From positions 1-64,000 of the forward strand of contig JAAYNW010000019.1 in the NCBI GenBank assembly GCA_012520655.1: a stretch of DNA of 64,000 bases. The letters run 5' to 3'. The notes under the pieces are model-generated. The model was not told the DNA's origin and did no database searches. It saw nothing but the letters and a program-made list of their open reading frames with translations. A program made the position numbers and the translations under genes. This DNA is from Clostridiales bacterium. GTDB lineage: Bacteria; Bacillota; Clostridia; Lachnospirales; Lachnospiraceae. Positions 34,929 through 44,322 of the stretch are shown here, one piece after another. Positions within the stretch are counted from its first letter, which is position 1. Every line of letters begins with the position of its first letter.

Positions 34929-36257
34929 ATGAAAAGGAAACTAATTAATGTATTACTCAGTGTTGTATTTGCGGCAAGCGTTGTTTTGACAGGATGCGGC
35001 AATAACAATACGGCATCTGATGCGCAGGGGGAAGGGGATACTCAGGCTGTAACAGAAGTTCAGGAAGAAGAGGGAGCGGATACGGAGGAGGCAACGGCCG
35101 AGCCCGCGACAATTGAATTCTGGACAATAGCACTTAAACCAACATTTACGGAGTTTTTTAACGGCTTAATTGCTCAGTATGAAGAAGAGAATCCTAATGT
35201 AACGGTTAAATGGGTAGATCTTCCGTATGAATCCATTCAGGAAAAACTTGTTACTTCTGCAGCAGGCGGAAGCTCCCCCGATGTTGTAAATCTCAATACT
35301 CAGATGGCATTGACACTGGCTGGAAAAGGTGCGTTAGTAGACTTAAATGCGGAGGCGACGGAGGAACAAAGGAGCATTTATATTCCGAGTCTTTATGAGT
35401 CAACGCAGATTGGTAACTCGGCATATGCATTTCCATGGTACGCATCGCCTAACATCATGTTCTACAACAAAGATCTGTTCGAACAAGCCGGAATTACAGA
35501 GATTCCTTCCACATACGAGGAAGCTAATAAGCTGGCAAAGCAGATGAAAGATTCTACAGGAGCATATTTATACAATCCGCCTGAATTTTTTAATATGTTG
35601 TTTGAAGAGGGAATTGCGATATTAAATGAAGATAATACAGCGGCTGCATTTAATACAAAACAGTCTGCTGACTTGCTTACATCGTTCCAGGAATATACCA
35701 AAGAGGATATTCTTCCTAAGGATAAGTGGGGTGTTTGGGATAATGAACTGAAGCTGTTTGAAACAGGAAAGCTTGCGATTATCAGTTCCTCGGGCTCTTC
35801 CCTCGCAAGAGTTAAAGATGAGGCCCCCGATATTTATGATAAAATAGCGATTTCAGCACCTCTTACAGGCTCCGAAAAACTCAGCAGAAATGCACTGATG
35901 AACGTAGTTGTACCGGAGGCTAGCAAGAATCATGAAGAGGCAATTAAATTTGCCGCATGGATTACAAATGATGCAAATCAGCTCGCTTTCTGCAAAGAAG
36001 TTGCGATATTCCCATCTACGCTTGCAGCAGCAGCAGATGCATATTTTACATCGGATACAACATCTTTGGAAGGACAAGCAAGAGCAATGTCCGCGCAGCT
36101 TAGTGAAACATCAAAAGACTATTCACTTGGAGTTGAGGGACAGGGAGAAATTGCGAAAGAAGTCAATAAAGCATACGAGGCTGCGATTGTCAGCGGCGGT
36201 GATATACAGGAAGCTCTCGACAATGCGGAGCAGTTAGTGAACTCTGAATTGAAATAA
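34929..36257 (+). CDS. Sugar ABC transporter substrate-binding lipoprotein (family 1)
   Basis: A 442-residue extracellular binding protein. The signal peptide ends in a lipobox (VVLTGCGNN, lipidated Cys about residue 23). An acidic linker and a family-1 solute-binding fold follow, with EFWTIALKPTFTEFFNGLIA and PDVVNLNTQMALTLAGKGAL. It is cotranscribed with two permeases. The ligand is probably an oligosaccharide released from a host or plant glycan; the sequence alone does not identify it. The ribosome binding site is ACAAGGAGGAAAA. Confidence 0.93.
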   Translation: MKRKLINVLLSVVFAASVVLTGCGNNNTASDAQGEGDTQAVTEVQEEEGADTEEATAEPATIEFWTIALKPTFTEFFNGLIAQYEEENPNVTVKWVDLPYESIQEKLVTSAAGGSSPDVVNLNTQMALTLAGKGALVDLNAEATEEQRSIYIPSLYESTQIGNSAYAFPWYASPNIMFYNKDLFEQAGITEIPSTYEEANKLAKQMKDSTGAYLYNPPEFFNMLFEEGIAILNEDNTAAAFNTKQSADLLTSFQEYTKEDILPKDKWGVWDNELKLFETGKLAIISSSGSSLARVKDEAPDIYDKIAISAPLTGSEKLSRNALMNVVVPEASKNHEEAIKFAAWITNDANQLAFCKEVAIFPSTLAAAADAYFTSDTTSLEGQARAMSAQLSETSKDYSLGVEGQGEIAKEVNKAYEAAIVSGGDIQEALDNAEQLVNSELK

Positions 36258-36259
36258 AA

Positions 36260-36300
36260 GTCAGCGGCTGCTTTGGTATACAGCCAAAGCAGCCGCTGAC
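36260..36300 (+). promoter_or_regulatory. Intercistronic stem-loop after the binding-protein gene
   Basis: A perfect 17-bp stem (GTCAGCGGCTGCTTTGG and its complement) closes a 7-base loop (36277-36283). No T-run follows; instead the permease ribosome binding site begins. This fits an mRNA-stabilising or partial-termination element that lets the binding protein be made in excess of the permeases. Confidence 0.75.
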
Positions 36301-36315
36301 CTAAGGAGGTTTGAA

Positions 36316-37200
36316 ATGAAAATAAAGAACAGACAGACAATAAAGGCATATTTATTTATGGCACCGGCTTTGTTCTTACTGATCTTTTTCGTGTTTGTTC
36401 CAATTATAGGAAGTCTTCCGCTAATGTTCTTCGATTATTCCGTATTAGGAAAGACGAGATTTACGGGATTGGATAACTTCATAAAGCTGTTTCAGGATTA
36501 TGAATTCCGAAAGGCATTATTTAATTCCATATTGTTTGTGGTCGTTGTACCGGTAATTCAGATATTATCGATAATGCTGGCACTGCTTGTAAACAGGAAA
36601 ATGTTCGGCATTACGTTATTCCGTACGCTGTTCTATATTCCCGTTGTTACCTCCATGGTAGCTGTGGCTATTATGTGGGGGTTTTTATTTGATCCTAACG
36701 GAGCTATAAACACACTTCTGATTAAGTTGGGTGCAATTACCAAGCCGTTGGGATTTTTGGGAAGTGCAAAGACGGCTATGATCTGTATAATGTTTATTAC
36801 CATATGGCAGGGGCTCGGCTATTACATGATGCTTTATCTGGCAGGCTTGCAGTCTGTACCAAAGGAATTGGAAGAAGCTGCCTGGGTAGATGGAGCCAAT
36901 GGTTTGAAAACATTAATTAAGATTAAAATCCCAATGCTGAAACCTTATATCTGGTTCTGTTCTCTAAATTCAGTTATTTCCGCTGTGGGTGTATTTGACG
37001 TAGTATATGTGCTGACAAAGGGAGGGCCTAATGACGCAACGAATGTCATTAATTATTATTCCTATGTAAAGGCATTTCAGGATTTCGAGTTTGGATATGC
37101 AGCCGCCATCGGTGCAGTACAGGCAGTGATTACTACAATTTTAAGCATTGTTGTATTCGTATATGGAAAACGGGGAGGAGGCATGACATATAGTGAATAG
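36316..37200 (+). CDS. Sugar ABC transporter permease, MalF type
   Basis: A 294-residue CUT1 permease with six membrane segments. The cytoplasmic EAA loop is present (PKELEEAAWVDGANGLKTLI), which docks the ATPase. It begins KIKNRQTIKAYLFMAPALFL, the common N-terminal helix. It is 8 bases into the next permease gene. No ATPase gene lies nearby, so a shared MsmX/UgpC-type ATPase must energise it. Confidence 0.93.
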   Translation: MKIKNRQTIKAYLFMAPALFLLIFFVFVPIIGSLPLMFFDYSVLGKTRFTGLDNFIKLFQDYEFRKALFNSILFVVVVPVIQILSIMLALLVNRKMFGITLFRTLFYIPVVTSMVAVAIMWGFLFDPNGAINTLLIKLGAITKPLGFLGSAKTAMICIMFITIWQGLGYYMMLYLAGLQSVPKELEEAAWVDGANGLKTLIKIKIPMLKPYIWFCSLNSVISAVGVFDVVYVLTKGGPNDATNVINYYSYVKAFQDFEFGYAAAIGAVQAVITTILSIVVFVYGKRGGGMTYSE

Positions 37201-38032
37201 AAAGGGAAATACAAAACAAAAAAAGAACATAACAAAGAATGTATTCATTTATCTTGGCTTGATTTTGATTGCTGTTATTTGTGCAGGCCCCTTTTTATGG
37301 ATGCTCGCTACTTCCTTTAAGTCAGGACAGAACATATATGATCTGAGCCTTATTCCTCAGAACCCTACGATTGCAAACTATGTTGGAGTAACTGAATTTT
37401 TGAATATTCCCAAATATATTTTGAATACAATCATTATTACATGTTCATCTATAGCGCTGGACGTTGTTTTCTCGGCTCTTTGCGCATACGCGCTGGCATG
37501 TATGGATTTTAAAGGAAAAAAGATTATTATGGGAGCTTTGCTGATTTCCATGATTGTGCCGGCCGCTGCAGGAATGATTATTAACTATCTGATTATATGC
37601 AAGGTACATCTTTTGAACACTTATGTCGGCGCAATTTTGCCCGGTGCGGTGAAAGTATTCAGCATTATCCTATTGCGTCAGTCTTATATGGCTATTCCGA
37701 AAGAACTGATAGAAGCGGCGCGCATCGATGGTGCAGGGGAAATGCGTATCTGGTGGAAAATTATGATGCCCGGTATTTTGCCGTCGATTTCCACTGTCGT
37801 TATTTTCGACTTTATCAATAAATGGAATGAATTCCTTTGGCCGATCATCGTATTACAGGATCCGGATAAATATCCGCTGGCTACTGCATTACAGTATCTG
37901 AATGGCTCCTTTAACTACAAATTTGGTTATATAGCAGCCGGAACGATTATATCCATTATACCGGTTATTATTGTTTTTGTATTATGTCAGAAGAACTATG
38001 TGGAAGCAGTAAGCGGTGCGGTAAAAGGGTGA
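37193..38032 (+). CDS. Sugar ABC transporter permease, MalG type
   Basis: A 279-residue CUT1 permease starting at GTG 37193, overlapping the first permease by 8 bases. Six membrane segments are visible. The EAA loop is PKELIEAARIDGAGEMRIWW, and the C-terminal QKNYVEAVSGAVKG is typical of MalG-type partners. It completes the first importer. The overlap suggests coupled synthesis in equal amounts. Confidence 0.93.
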   Translation: MNRKGNTKQKKNITKNVFIYLGLILIAVICAGPFLWMLATSFKSGQNIYDLSLIPQNPTIANYVGVTEFLNIPKYILNTIIITCSSIALDVVFSALCAYALACMDFKGKKIIMGALLISMIVPAAAGMIINYLIICKVHLLNTYVGAILPGAVKVFSIILLRQSYMAIPKELIEAARIDGAGEMRIWWKIMMPGILPSISTVVIFDFINKWNEFLWPIIVLQDPDKYPLATALQYLNGSFNYKFGYIAAGTIISIIPVIIVFVLCQKNYVEAVSGAVKG

Positions 38033-38038
38033 TTAAAT

Positions 38039-39262
38039 ATGAAAAATAATTATTATGTCTGGATAGAAATCCAGGCAAACAAAAACTTAATATGCAAACG
38101 GGATAATTTTAGGAATGCCATGGAAAAATGTATGAGGTCAGGGATTGGATCGGTAATTCTGAGTGTGAAAGATACTACAGGTTTTACCTTATTTGAGAGT
38201 GCATACGCCCCGCACTATAGTTTGTATGATCCTGTTTTTAATGGACTGGACTACCTGGCTGAATGTCTTGGTATCATTCATAGTCTCGGGATGAAGTGTT
38301 ATGCGGCCTTTGATGTGTTTGCGGAAGGAAACAAGAAAAATCCCCATTTACTGATGCCCGGATTGAAGAACGAAGGATGGATGACAGAAGTATACGGATT
38401 GAACGAAGAGGATAAGCCGGTCATTCAGAAGGTTGCCGCTTCGTCTACGCTTCATACGATTGGCAGCATTGATGATTTTGGAGAAATATTTGTGAATCCG
38501 GCGAATTCGGAGACTTGTACCTATGAATGCGATTTAATCAGAGAAGTTATTGATAAATATCCTATTGACGGAGTGGTGTTAGATCGTGTGAGATATGTGG
38601 GCTTAAGCTCTGATTTCAGCCCGCTGACCAAACAGAAGTTTTTGGAATACAGCAAAATTACCGACATGCAATGGCCTGAAGATATCTATACGATGAAAAG
38701 GACAGAAAATGATATTCAACTTCAACATGGAAGATATTTTGGCAGCTTTTTGGAATTTCGTGCATTAACTATTTCTATTTTTATGAAAAAAGTAAGAAAT
38801 GTGATAAATGAATGTAACCGTAAAGTTGAATTACTTGATTATACAGGTTCCTGGTATCCGTTATATTATCAGGTAGGTGCAAACTGGGCATCTGAAAATT
38901 ATGTTCCGACGGAATATCCCTGGGTGGATCCGGTAAAATATAGTGCAACAGGCTACATTGGACATACGGATAAATTATTGTCGGGATTTTATTATGAAGA
39001 TGTTACCAAAGAGCAGGCGGTCAGACACGGGAAACCGGCAGATTGGTACAGCGTAGAGGGCTCTGCGGAAATGGCATACAAAGTGACACGCCGTGAAAAG
39101 CCTGTGATAGGAAGCCTATTTCTGCAGCAATATGCGGACAGTCTGAACAGTATGAAAGAAGCCGTTGCTATGTGTTTTGAAAAATCGGACGGGTGCATGC
39201 TTTTTGATTTATCATATCTGGAAGAAAATAATTGGTGGAAGTATATAAAAATAGAAAATTAG
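38039..39262 (+). CDS. GHL10/DUF187-like putative glycoside hydrolase-related protein
   Basis: A 407-residue cytoplasmic protein that resembles the GHL10 group of TIM-barrel hydrolase-like proteins. Visible signs are barrel-strand motifs such as GIGSVILSVKDTTGF, LGMKCYAAFDVFAEG and IDGVVLDRVRYVGL, where the Asp could be catalytic. No signal peptide is present, unlike most GHL10 proteins I know. The activity is not established. Placement between an importer and amino-sugar genes suggests action on an imported glycan. It starts 6 bases after the permease gene. Confidence 0.6.
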   Translation: MKNNYYVWIEIQANKNLICKRDNFRNAMEKCMRSGIGSVILSVKDTTGFTLFESAYAPHYSLYDPVFNGLDYLAECLGIIHSLGMKCYAAFDVFAEGNKKNPHLLMPGLKNEGWMTEVYGLNEEDKPVIQKVAASSTLHTIGSIDDFGEIFVNPANSETCTYECDLIREVIDKYPIDGVVLDRVRYVGLSSDFSPLTKQKFLEYSKITDMQWPEDIYTMKRTENDIQLQHGRYFGSFLEFRALTISIFMKKVRNVINECNRKVELLDYTGSWYPLYYQVGANWASENYVPTEYPWVDPVKYSATGYIGHTDKLLSGFYYEDVTKEQAVRHGKPADWYSVEGSAEMAYKVTRREKPVIGSLFLQQYADSLNSMKEAVAMCFEKSDGCMLFDLSYLEENNWWKYIKIEN

Positions 39263-39276
39263 TCAGGAGACAAAAC

Positions 39277-40203
39277 ATGGTCATTATCAGCTTGTTGGAA
39301 AAGAAGGATGCGGAAAATATAATGAAGATCTATCAGGAATGCTTCGATAGTGCTTTTCAGATTCAGGAGGATAAACTGAATCAATCCGTTTTTGATGCTT
39401 CCGATTTCTGCGGGGAAGCAAGTCTGATTGCAAAGGATGAAAATACGGGCGAGACGGTTGGCTGTATAGTGATAAAGCTTTCAGATAATCAGCAGCTTTA
39501 TCCGAATACCGCATGGATTACCCTCCTCTTGGTGAAGCCGGAATACCGGAGAAGAGGAATAGGGAGATGCATGTATGAGAAGTCGGAAAAAGTTCTGCGG
39601 GATAAAGGAGTACATAAAATATACATCGGTCAAGATTTTGCAAACCTTTTTTCGGGAATACCGTCGCCACAAAAAGAAAATGAAGAATTTTTTCGCATGT
39701 GCGGCTTTATATTAAATAAAGACAAGCACTACGATTTGGAAGCGGATATAGTTAACAATAAAAAAATAGATGATTTTAATACAGTCGAATTCGAAAAAGA
39801 GTTTATTACGGATATATTGGAAAATGAGGATTCCGACAGATTATTGACTTTCCTGAGAGAGGAGTTTCCGGGACGCTGGGAATATGAGGCGGAGACTTAT
39901 CTTGGTAATAAAGGAAAGCTTGAAAACATTGTTATTCTAAAGAATAGAACAGATAGCGGAATCTTGGGGTACTGCATGCTTGCTGTGCATGAGGACCGTT
40001 CGGGAGGATTGGGACCTATCGGAATAGCGCACAGTATACGCGGTAGGCGTGTAGGCGATTATATATTAAGCCAATCTTTATTGCAGCTTCGAAGGCTTGG
40101 AGCAGAAAAAGTCTGTATTGACTGGACAATTTTAAAAGACTTTTATGGACAATTTGATTTTTTGCCGGTACGAACTTTCCGTAGCGGTTATAAGGAATTT
40201 TGA
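39277..40203 (+). CDS. GNAT-family acetyltransferase with tandem GNAT folds
   Basis: A 308-residue protein with an N-terminal GNAT domain carrying the acetyl-CoA motif VKPEYRRRGIGRCMYEKSEK (about residues 87-106). A second, weaker GNAT-like half follows (about 190-305, GPIGIAHSIRGRRVGDYILS). ATG 39277 follows AGTCAGGAGACAAAAC; an upstream in-frame ATG at 39232 lies inside the previous gene and has no site. The substrate could be an amino sugar given the neighbours, but that is inference. Confidence 0.8.
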   Translation: MVIISLLEKKDAENIMKIYQECFDSAFQIQEDKLNQSVFDASDFCGEASLIAKDENTGETVGCIVIKLSDNQQLYPNTAWITLLLVKPEYRRRGIGRCMYEKSEKVLRDKGVHKIYIGQDFANLFSGIPSPQKENEEFFRMCGFILNKDKHYDLEADIVNNKKIDDFNTVEFEKEFITDILENEDSDRLLTFLREEFPGRWEYEAETYLGNKGKLENIVILKNRTDSGILGYCMLAVHEDRSGGLGPIGIAHSIRGRRVGDYILSQSLLQLRRLGAEKVCIDWTILKDFYGQFDFLPVRTFRSGYKEF

Positions 40204-40240
40204 AAGATAATATGCGCAAAACGCAGGAATGGTGATAAAG

Positions 40241-41746
40241 ATGAAAAAAAAGATTGTAATACTTCCTTTGGATGAAAGACCATGTAATTATGATTTTCCG
40301 GTTGATTTATTCTGTCATGATGATTTGGAATTGGTTCGGCCTTCAAAGCTTGGAAATAAAAAAGAACCGGCTGATATAAATGAAATCGCTGAATATTTGA
40401 AGAAGGAATGCAAGGATGCAGATGGTCTGATTCTTTCTATTGACATGCTCTTGTATGGTGGGTTGATTCCATCCAGGCTCCATTATGAAAAACTTGAGAA
40501 GTTAAAGCAGACTGCGGAAACAATCAGACATATAAAAGAACTGAATCCAGATCTTGCTGTATTTGCTTTTCAGGTCATCATGAGGTGTCCTGCTTATTCA
40601 AGCGATGACGAGGAACCGGATTATTATGGACAATGCGGAGAAACGATTCATCTGACAGGTGAAATTGTTCATAAAAGCAGACTTGGATTATGCGGCGAGA
40701 ATGGTATACAGGATATTATGCCTGACATTAACCAGGCATATTTGAACGATTATATCGAAAGACGCGAAATTAACCGCGCGATGAATCTGCATATACTGAA
40801 ATACCTAAAAGAAGGATATATTGATTTTTTGGTGATTCCGCAGGATGATTCGGCGGCTTATGGATACGCCGCTATGGACAGAGACCAGATATGTGCGGAA
40901 ATCGGTAAAAGAAATTTGTCGGACCGCATCTTGGTATATCCCGGAGCCGATGAAGTTGCCCTTACATTAATGGCACGTATGATCAATAAAACTGAAAAGA
41001 AGAAACCAAGAGTATATGTAAAATATGCATGTGAAATGGCAAAGAATATAATCCCTCTTTATGAAGGGAGTACGCTTTCAGGGACTGTGAAATACCATAT
41101 TTTATCGGCAGGGTGCCAGATGGCCGATTGCTATGAAAATGCGGACATAATATTAATTCTTACTGCTCCGGCAGGAAAAATGAAGGAGGCAGATGCCCAG
41201 CCGTGTAATCTGCCGGAATACCGTTCGGAGAGAAATCTTGCGGAATTAATCGACTTTATCAAGGAAAGAACGGCAGAGCACAAGATTGTAACGATAGCAG
41301 ACAATGCATATGCAAACGGAGGAGATCTGGAATTTATCAAGATGCTGGATAACAACCACCTCTTGATGGAAGTAGGCGGATATGCAGGCTGGAATACCTC
41401 GGCAAATACAATTGGGACAGCATTGGCCGAGGGCGTGGTTGCTTTGTATTTTGGCAATAGTGATAATCATCGAAATTTTCTCGTGAAGCGTTATATTGAA
41501 GATGCGGGATATTGCTCGGTAGTACGTAGGAACGTAACGGAAAGACTATACGAATTGGGAATGAATTATTTTGATGTAAAGGAGAAAGAAGGGACAGTTT
41601 CTAAAATGGTAGAACAGGAATTAAGAAAATTCCTAAAAGAATATTGTCCTTCCATTGCAGAAAGAACGTGGATAGATTCTGTTTATATGCCGTGGAAAAG
41701 AATGTTTGAGGTTGGGCTGAAAGCAGGTATTAAGGAAGATATGTAA
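40241..41746 (+). CDS. DUF4127-family protein
   Basis: A cytoplasmic protein of about 501 residues of the DUF4127 family, recognised by its N terminus KKIVILPLDERPCNYDFPVD and the ILSIDMLLYGGLIPSR segment. Further conserved-looking stretches are DFLVIPQDDSAAYGY and GADEVALTLMAR. The biochemical function is unknown to me. ATG 40241 is favoured over ATG 40229 on ribosome-binding-site spacing (GGTGATAAAG). In this locus it sits between an acetyltransferase and NanE, which suggests a step in amino-sugar or glycoside handling. Confidence 0.8.
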   Translation: MKKKIVILPLDERPCNYDFPVDLFCHDDLELVRPSKLGNKKEPADINEIAEYLKKECKDADGLILSIDMLLYGGLIPSRLHYEKLEKLKQTAETIRHIKELNPDLAVFAFQVIMRCPAYSSDDEEPDYYGQCGETIHLTGEIVHKSRLGLCGENGIQDIMPDINQAYLNDYIERREINRAMNLHILKYLKEGYIDFLVIPQDDSAAYGYAAMDRDQICAEIGKRNLSDRILVYPGADEVALTLMARMINKTEKKKPRVYVKYACEMAKNIIPLYEGSTLSGTVKYHILSAGCQMADCYENADIILILTAPAGKMKEADAQPCNLPEYRSERNLAELIDFIKERTAEHKIVTIADNAYANGGDLEFIKMLDNNHLLMEVGGYAGWNTSANTIGTALAEGVVALYFGNSDNHRNFLVKRYIEDAGYCSVVRRNVTERLYELGMNYFDVKEKEGTVSKMVEQELRKFLKEYCPSIAERTWIDSVYMPWKRMFEVGLKAGIKEDM

Positions 41747-41798
41747 TAATTACTGCGACTTGGACCAATCGATTAATATAGAATAAGGAGATGAGGAT

Positions 41799-42494
41799 AT
41801 GAAGAATATGGATGTACTTCATAAAATCAAAGGAGGTCTGATTGTTTCGTGTCAGGCACTGGAAACGGAACCGCTGTATGGATCTGATATGATGGCGAAA
41901 ATGGCTGTTGCAGTAAGGGATGGGGGAGCAGTGGCAATACGTTCTAATTCTCCGCAGGATATCAAAGCCATTAAGAAGGCAGTATCATTACCTGTCATCG
42001 GGCTTTATAAGGTAGAGTATCCTGATTCGGAGGTATATATCACACCGACAATGCGTGAAATAGATACCTTGATAGAGGCGGCTCCTGATATAATTGCCAT
42101 GGATGCAACGAATAGATTGAGACCGGAGAGTGCAACTTTAGAGAACTTTTTTTATGAAGTCAGAAAAAAATATCCGGACATGTTGTTTATGGCGGACTGT
42201 TCTTGTTTTGAAGATGCTGTGAAAGCTGAAAAACTTGGGTTTGACGTAGTGGGAACGACGTTGTGCGGTTATACCGAAGAAACAAAGCATATAGTTATTC
42301 CCGATTACGATTTGCTACACCGCATGACACGGGAACTAAACATACCTATTATTGCAGAAGGAGGAATCTGGAATACGGAGCAGCTTAAAAGGGTATTTGA
42401 AGAAGAAATACTTGCGGCAGTGGTAGGGACAGCAATTACAAGACCAAGAGAGATAACGAGACATTTTATAAGTGCAATACATAAGGAACAGTAA
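41799..42494 (+). CDS. nanE: N-acetylmannosamine-6-phosphate 2-epimerase NanE
   Basis: NanE converts ManNAc-6-phosphate to GlcNAc-6-phosphate. The 231-residue barrel protein begins KIKGGLIVSCQALETEPLYG and contains LPVIGLYKVEYPDSEVYITP, the AMDATNRLRPE segment, ADCSCFEDAVKAEKLGFDVV and IIAEGGIWNTEQ, all diagnostic. The ribosome binding site is AAGGAGATGAGGAT. No sialic acid lyase (nanA) is seen. The protein is followed 2 bases later by the esterase gene. Confidence 0.95.
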   Translation: MKNMDVLHKIKGGLIVSCQALETEPLYGSDMMAKMAVAVRDGGAVAIRSNSPQDIKAIKKAVSLPVIGLYKVEYPDSEVYITPTMREIDTLIEAAPDIIAMDATNRLRPESATLENFFYEVRKKYPDMLFMADCSCFEDAVKAEKLGFDVVGTTLCGYTEETKHIVIPDYDLLHRMTRELNIPIIAEGGIWNTEQLKRVFEEEILAAVVGTAITRPREITRHFISAIHKEQ

Positions 42495-42496
42495 GT

Positions 42497-43570
42497 ATGA
42501 ATATAAGACCATCCGATGAAAAAGTTAAAATAATGGGACGTTTTGAATGGAAAGATAATATGCTGTATTTATGCTATTCGGGCGCATATATCGAGTTTAT
42601 TTTCAGCGGTTCACAGCTTTCTGTCAGGATGTTTTCAGAATTCGTCAGAGAAAAAGAAAGCTGTATGATAGCTGTTTTTATAAACGGTAACAGTCATTCC
42701 GTTTTTCCTTTGAAGGAGGGGATGCATGATTACCGGATAATTGATTTTAATGAAACAAAGACAGTTATTGTGAGATTAATGAAAATATCGGAAGAACAAT
42801 ACGCTTCCTCAGCGGTATGCAATCTGATTACGGATGATACTGCATATATTAAACCTACCGGATATTTAGACAGAAGGATAGAATTTATCGGAGACTCCAT
42901 TACATGCGGATACGGGAATGAGGGAACCGAAGGCGATGAATTCTCCACTGCGGATGAAAATGCGTCCAAGTCGTATGCGGTGTTAACAGCTCAAAGTCTT
43001 CAGGCTGACTTCTCACTGATTTCTTTTAGCGGAATCGGAATAACTTCACGCTATGTAGAGCCGGAGGCGGTGGAACCGCTTACGGATATATTGATGCCCG
43101 AGATTTATCCTTACAGCGATTGGTACTTAGATCGAAGAAAGGGATGTGAACCTGCTGAAAAATGGGACTTTAACAGATTTCAGGCAGAAATTGTAGTAAT
43201 AAATCTCGGAACCAATGATGCAAGCTATGTGCGGAATAATCCGGACAAAAAGCGTCGGTTTATTATTAAGTATGCAGAGTTTATATATATGGTAAGAAGA
43301 TATAATACGAATGCGGAAATCATATGCACGATCGGTGTTATGGAAAGCAGGCTTAGCGACGCGGTTAAGAAATCGGTTGAATTATACAAGGAAAAAACCG
43401 GTGATAAAAGGGTTGTTTTCTTTTTACAGGACATGCAGCTTAAGAACGACGGGTGTGGAACTGCGATGCATCCGTCTGTTCGGACTCATGAAAAAATGGC
43501 ATGGAAGTTGACAAGGTTTATTTTAGATAATAATTTCTGGAAAGAGGTTTTTGCATCTCATCCATTCTAG
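42497..43570 (+). CDS. SGNH-fold esterase, carbohydrate esterase family 2-like
   Basis: A 357-residue two-domain protein with an N-terminal beta-jelly-roll-like domain (about residues 1-120) and a C-terminal SGNH hydrolase domain. The nucleophile is S134 in IEFIGDSITCGYG. Asn lies in VINLGTNDASYV, and the His is in AMHPSVRTHEK. This arrangement matches CE2 deacetylases, which remove acetyl groups from sugars. There is no signal peptide, so it would act in the cytoplasm. It is directly joined to nanE. Confidence 0.83.
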   Translation: MNIRPSDEKVKIMGRFEWKDNMLYLCYSGAYIEFIFSGSQLSVRMFSEFVREKESCMIAVFINGNSHSVFPLKEGMHDYRIIDFNETKTVIVRLMKISEEQYASSAVCNLITDDTAYIKPTGYLDRRIEFIGDSITCGYGNEGTEGDEFSTADENASKSYAVLTAQSLQADFSLISFSGIGITSRYVEPEAVEPLTDILMPEIYPYSDWYLDRRKGCEPAEKWDFNRFQAEIVVINLGTNDASYVRNNPDKKRRFIIKYAEFIYMVRRYNTNAEIICTIGVMESRLSDAVKKSVELYKEKTGDKRVVFFLQDMQLKNDGCGTAMHPSVRTHEKMAWKLTRFILDNNFWKEVFASHPF

Positions 43571-43667
43571 AAGCAACTCATCCGCAGGTGAATGGACTTA
43601 TTGTAAAGATATAGTATATTTTTTGTATTAATTAAATCAGATTATACAAAAAGTAGGAGGTTTTACA

Positions 43668-44202
43668 GTGGGAATCGTAATATTGTGTTTATTATTATTA
43701 ATTGGTATTCTGAAAGGGATTACTAGATATGGCGCATTAATATTAGTTTTGCTGTTGCAGGCTTCTTTGGGTTTGCTTTCAGAGAGAAGAGGGAAGCAGA
43801 AGTTATTCGGAAAAGGACAGCTCGCGGGAAATTTGCTCATCAATAGTATGATTTTTCTATTGGCATTGTTTCCCGCTTTTTTTGTTTCCTCAATATAAGC
43901 CGCTTCCGACAATGGGAAATTATGGAGTGGAAACGGCAGAATATACTTATGTAGATGAGAATCGAACGGAGACTTTTTCAGATACGGGAGAGAATAGATC
44001 CGTAACTGTGAAATTCTGGTATCCAGGTGAAGCGGGAAAATATCCTTTAGTCATATTTTCTCATGGAGCATTTGGGGTGATTGACAGTAACTATTCCACT
44101 TATATGGAACTGGCATCCCACGGATATGTCGTTGCCAGCATAGGCCGTTGGAGGTTTTTCAAAAAGGACTTATGGGCAATTCCCGATATACAATATTTAT
44201 AA
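43668..44202 (+). pseudogene. Broken membrane-anchored alpha/beta-hydrolase gene
   Basis: From GTG 43668 (AGTAGGAGGTTTTAC precedes it) a frame encodes two hydrophobic segments and stops at 43896-43898. In the next frame, without a gap, PQYKPLPTMGNYGVETAEYT leads into an alpha/beta-hydrolase start (YPLVIFSHGAFGV). This runs to a stop at 44200-44202 soon after LASHGYVVASIG. The join lies near the T-rich stretch at 43870-43886, indicating a one-base-type frameshift. The hydrolase part ends long before the catalytic Ser, so the gene is also truncated. Intact relatives (platelet-activating-factor acetylhydrolase-like) are several hundred residues. Sequencing error would explain the shift but not the truncation. 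Confidence 0.75.
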
Positions 44203-44232
44203 AAATTATTTTATGCCAGCATGAGCTGCAAG

Positions 44233-44270
44233 CAGCGGTTTTGATTTTAAATTCAAAGCCGCTGTTTTTT
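44233..44270 (+). terminator. Terminator ahead of the LacI-type regulator
   Basis: CAGCGGTTTTGA (44233-44244) pairs with TCAAAGCCGCTG (44253-44264) with one T-G wobble, followed by TTTTTT (44265-44270). It closes the first half of the glycan locus. Confidence 0.85.
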
Positions 44271-44322
44271 GATAGTGAAATATATGTGGAGACTAAACGT
44301 GATGAAATGAATTGTTAAAAAG

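Noticed and set aside
43882-44202. Small stand-alone esterase gene
   Set aside because: It lacks a ribosome binding site, ends before the catalytic Ser of the fold, and the upstream frame supplies its missing N terminus, so it is part of a broken gene.
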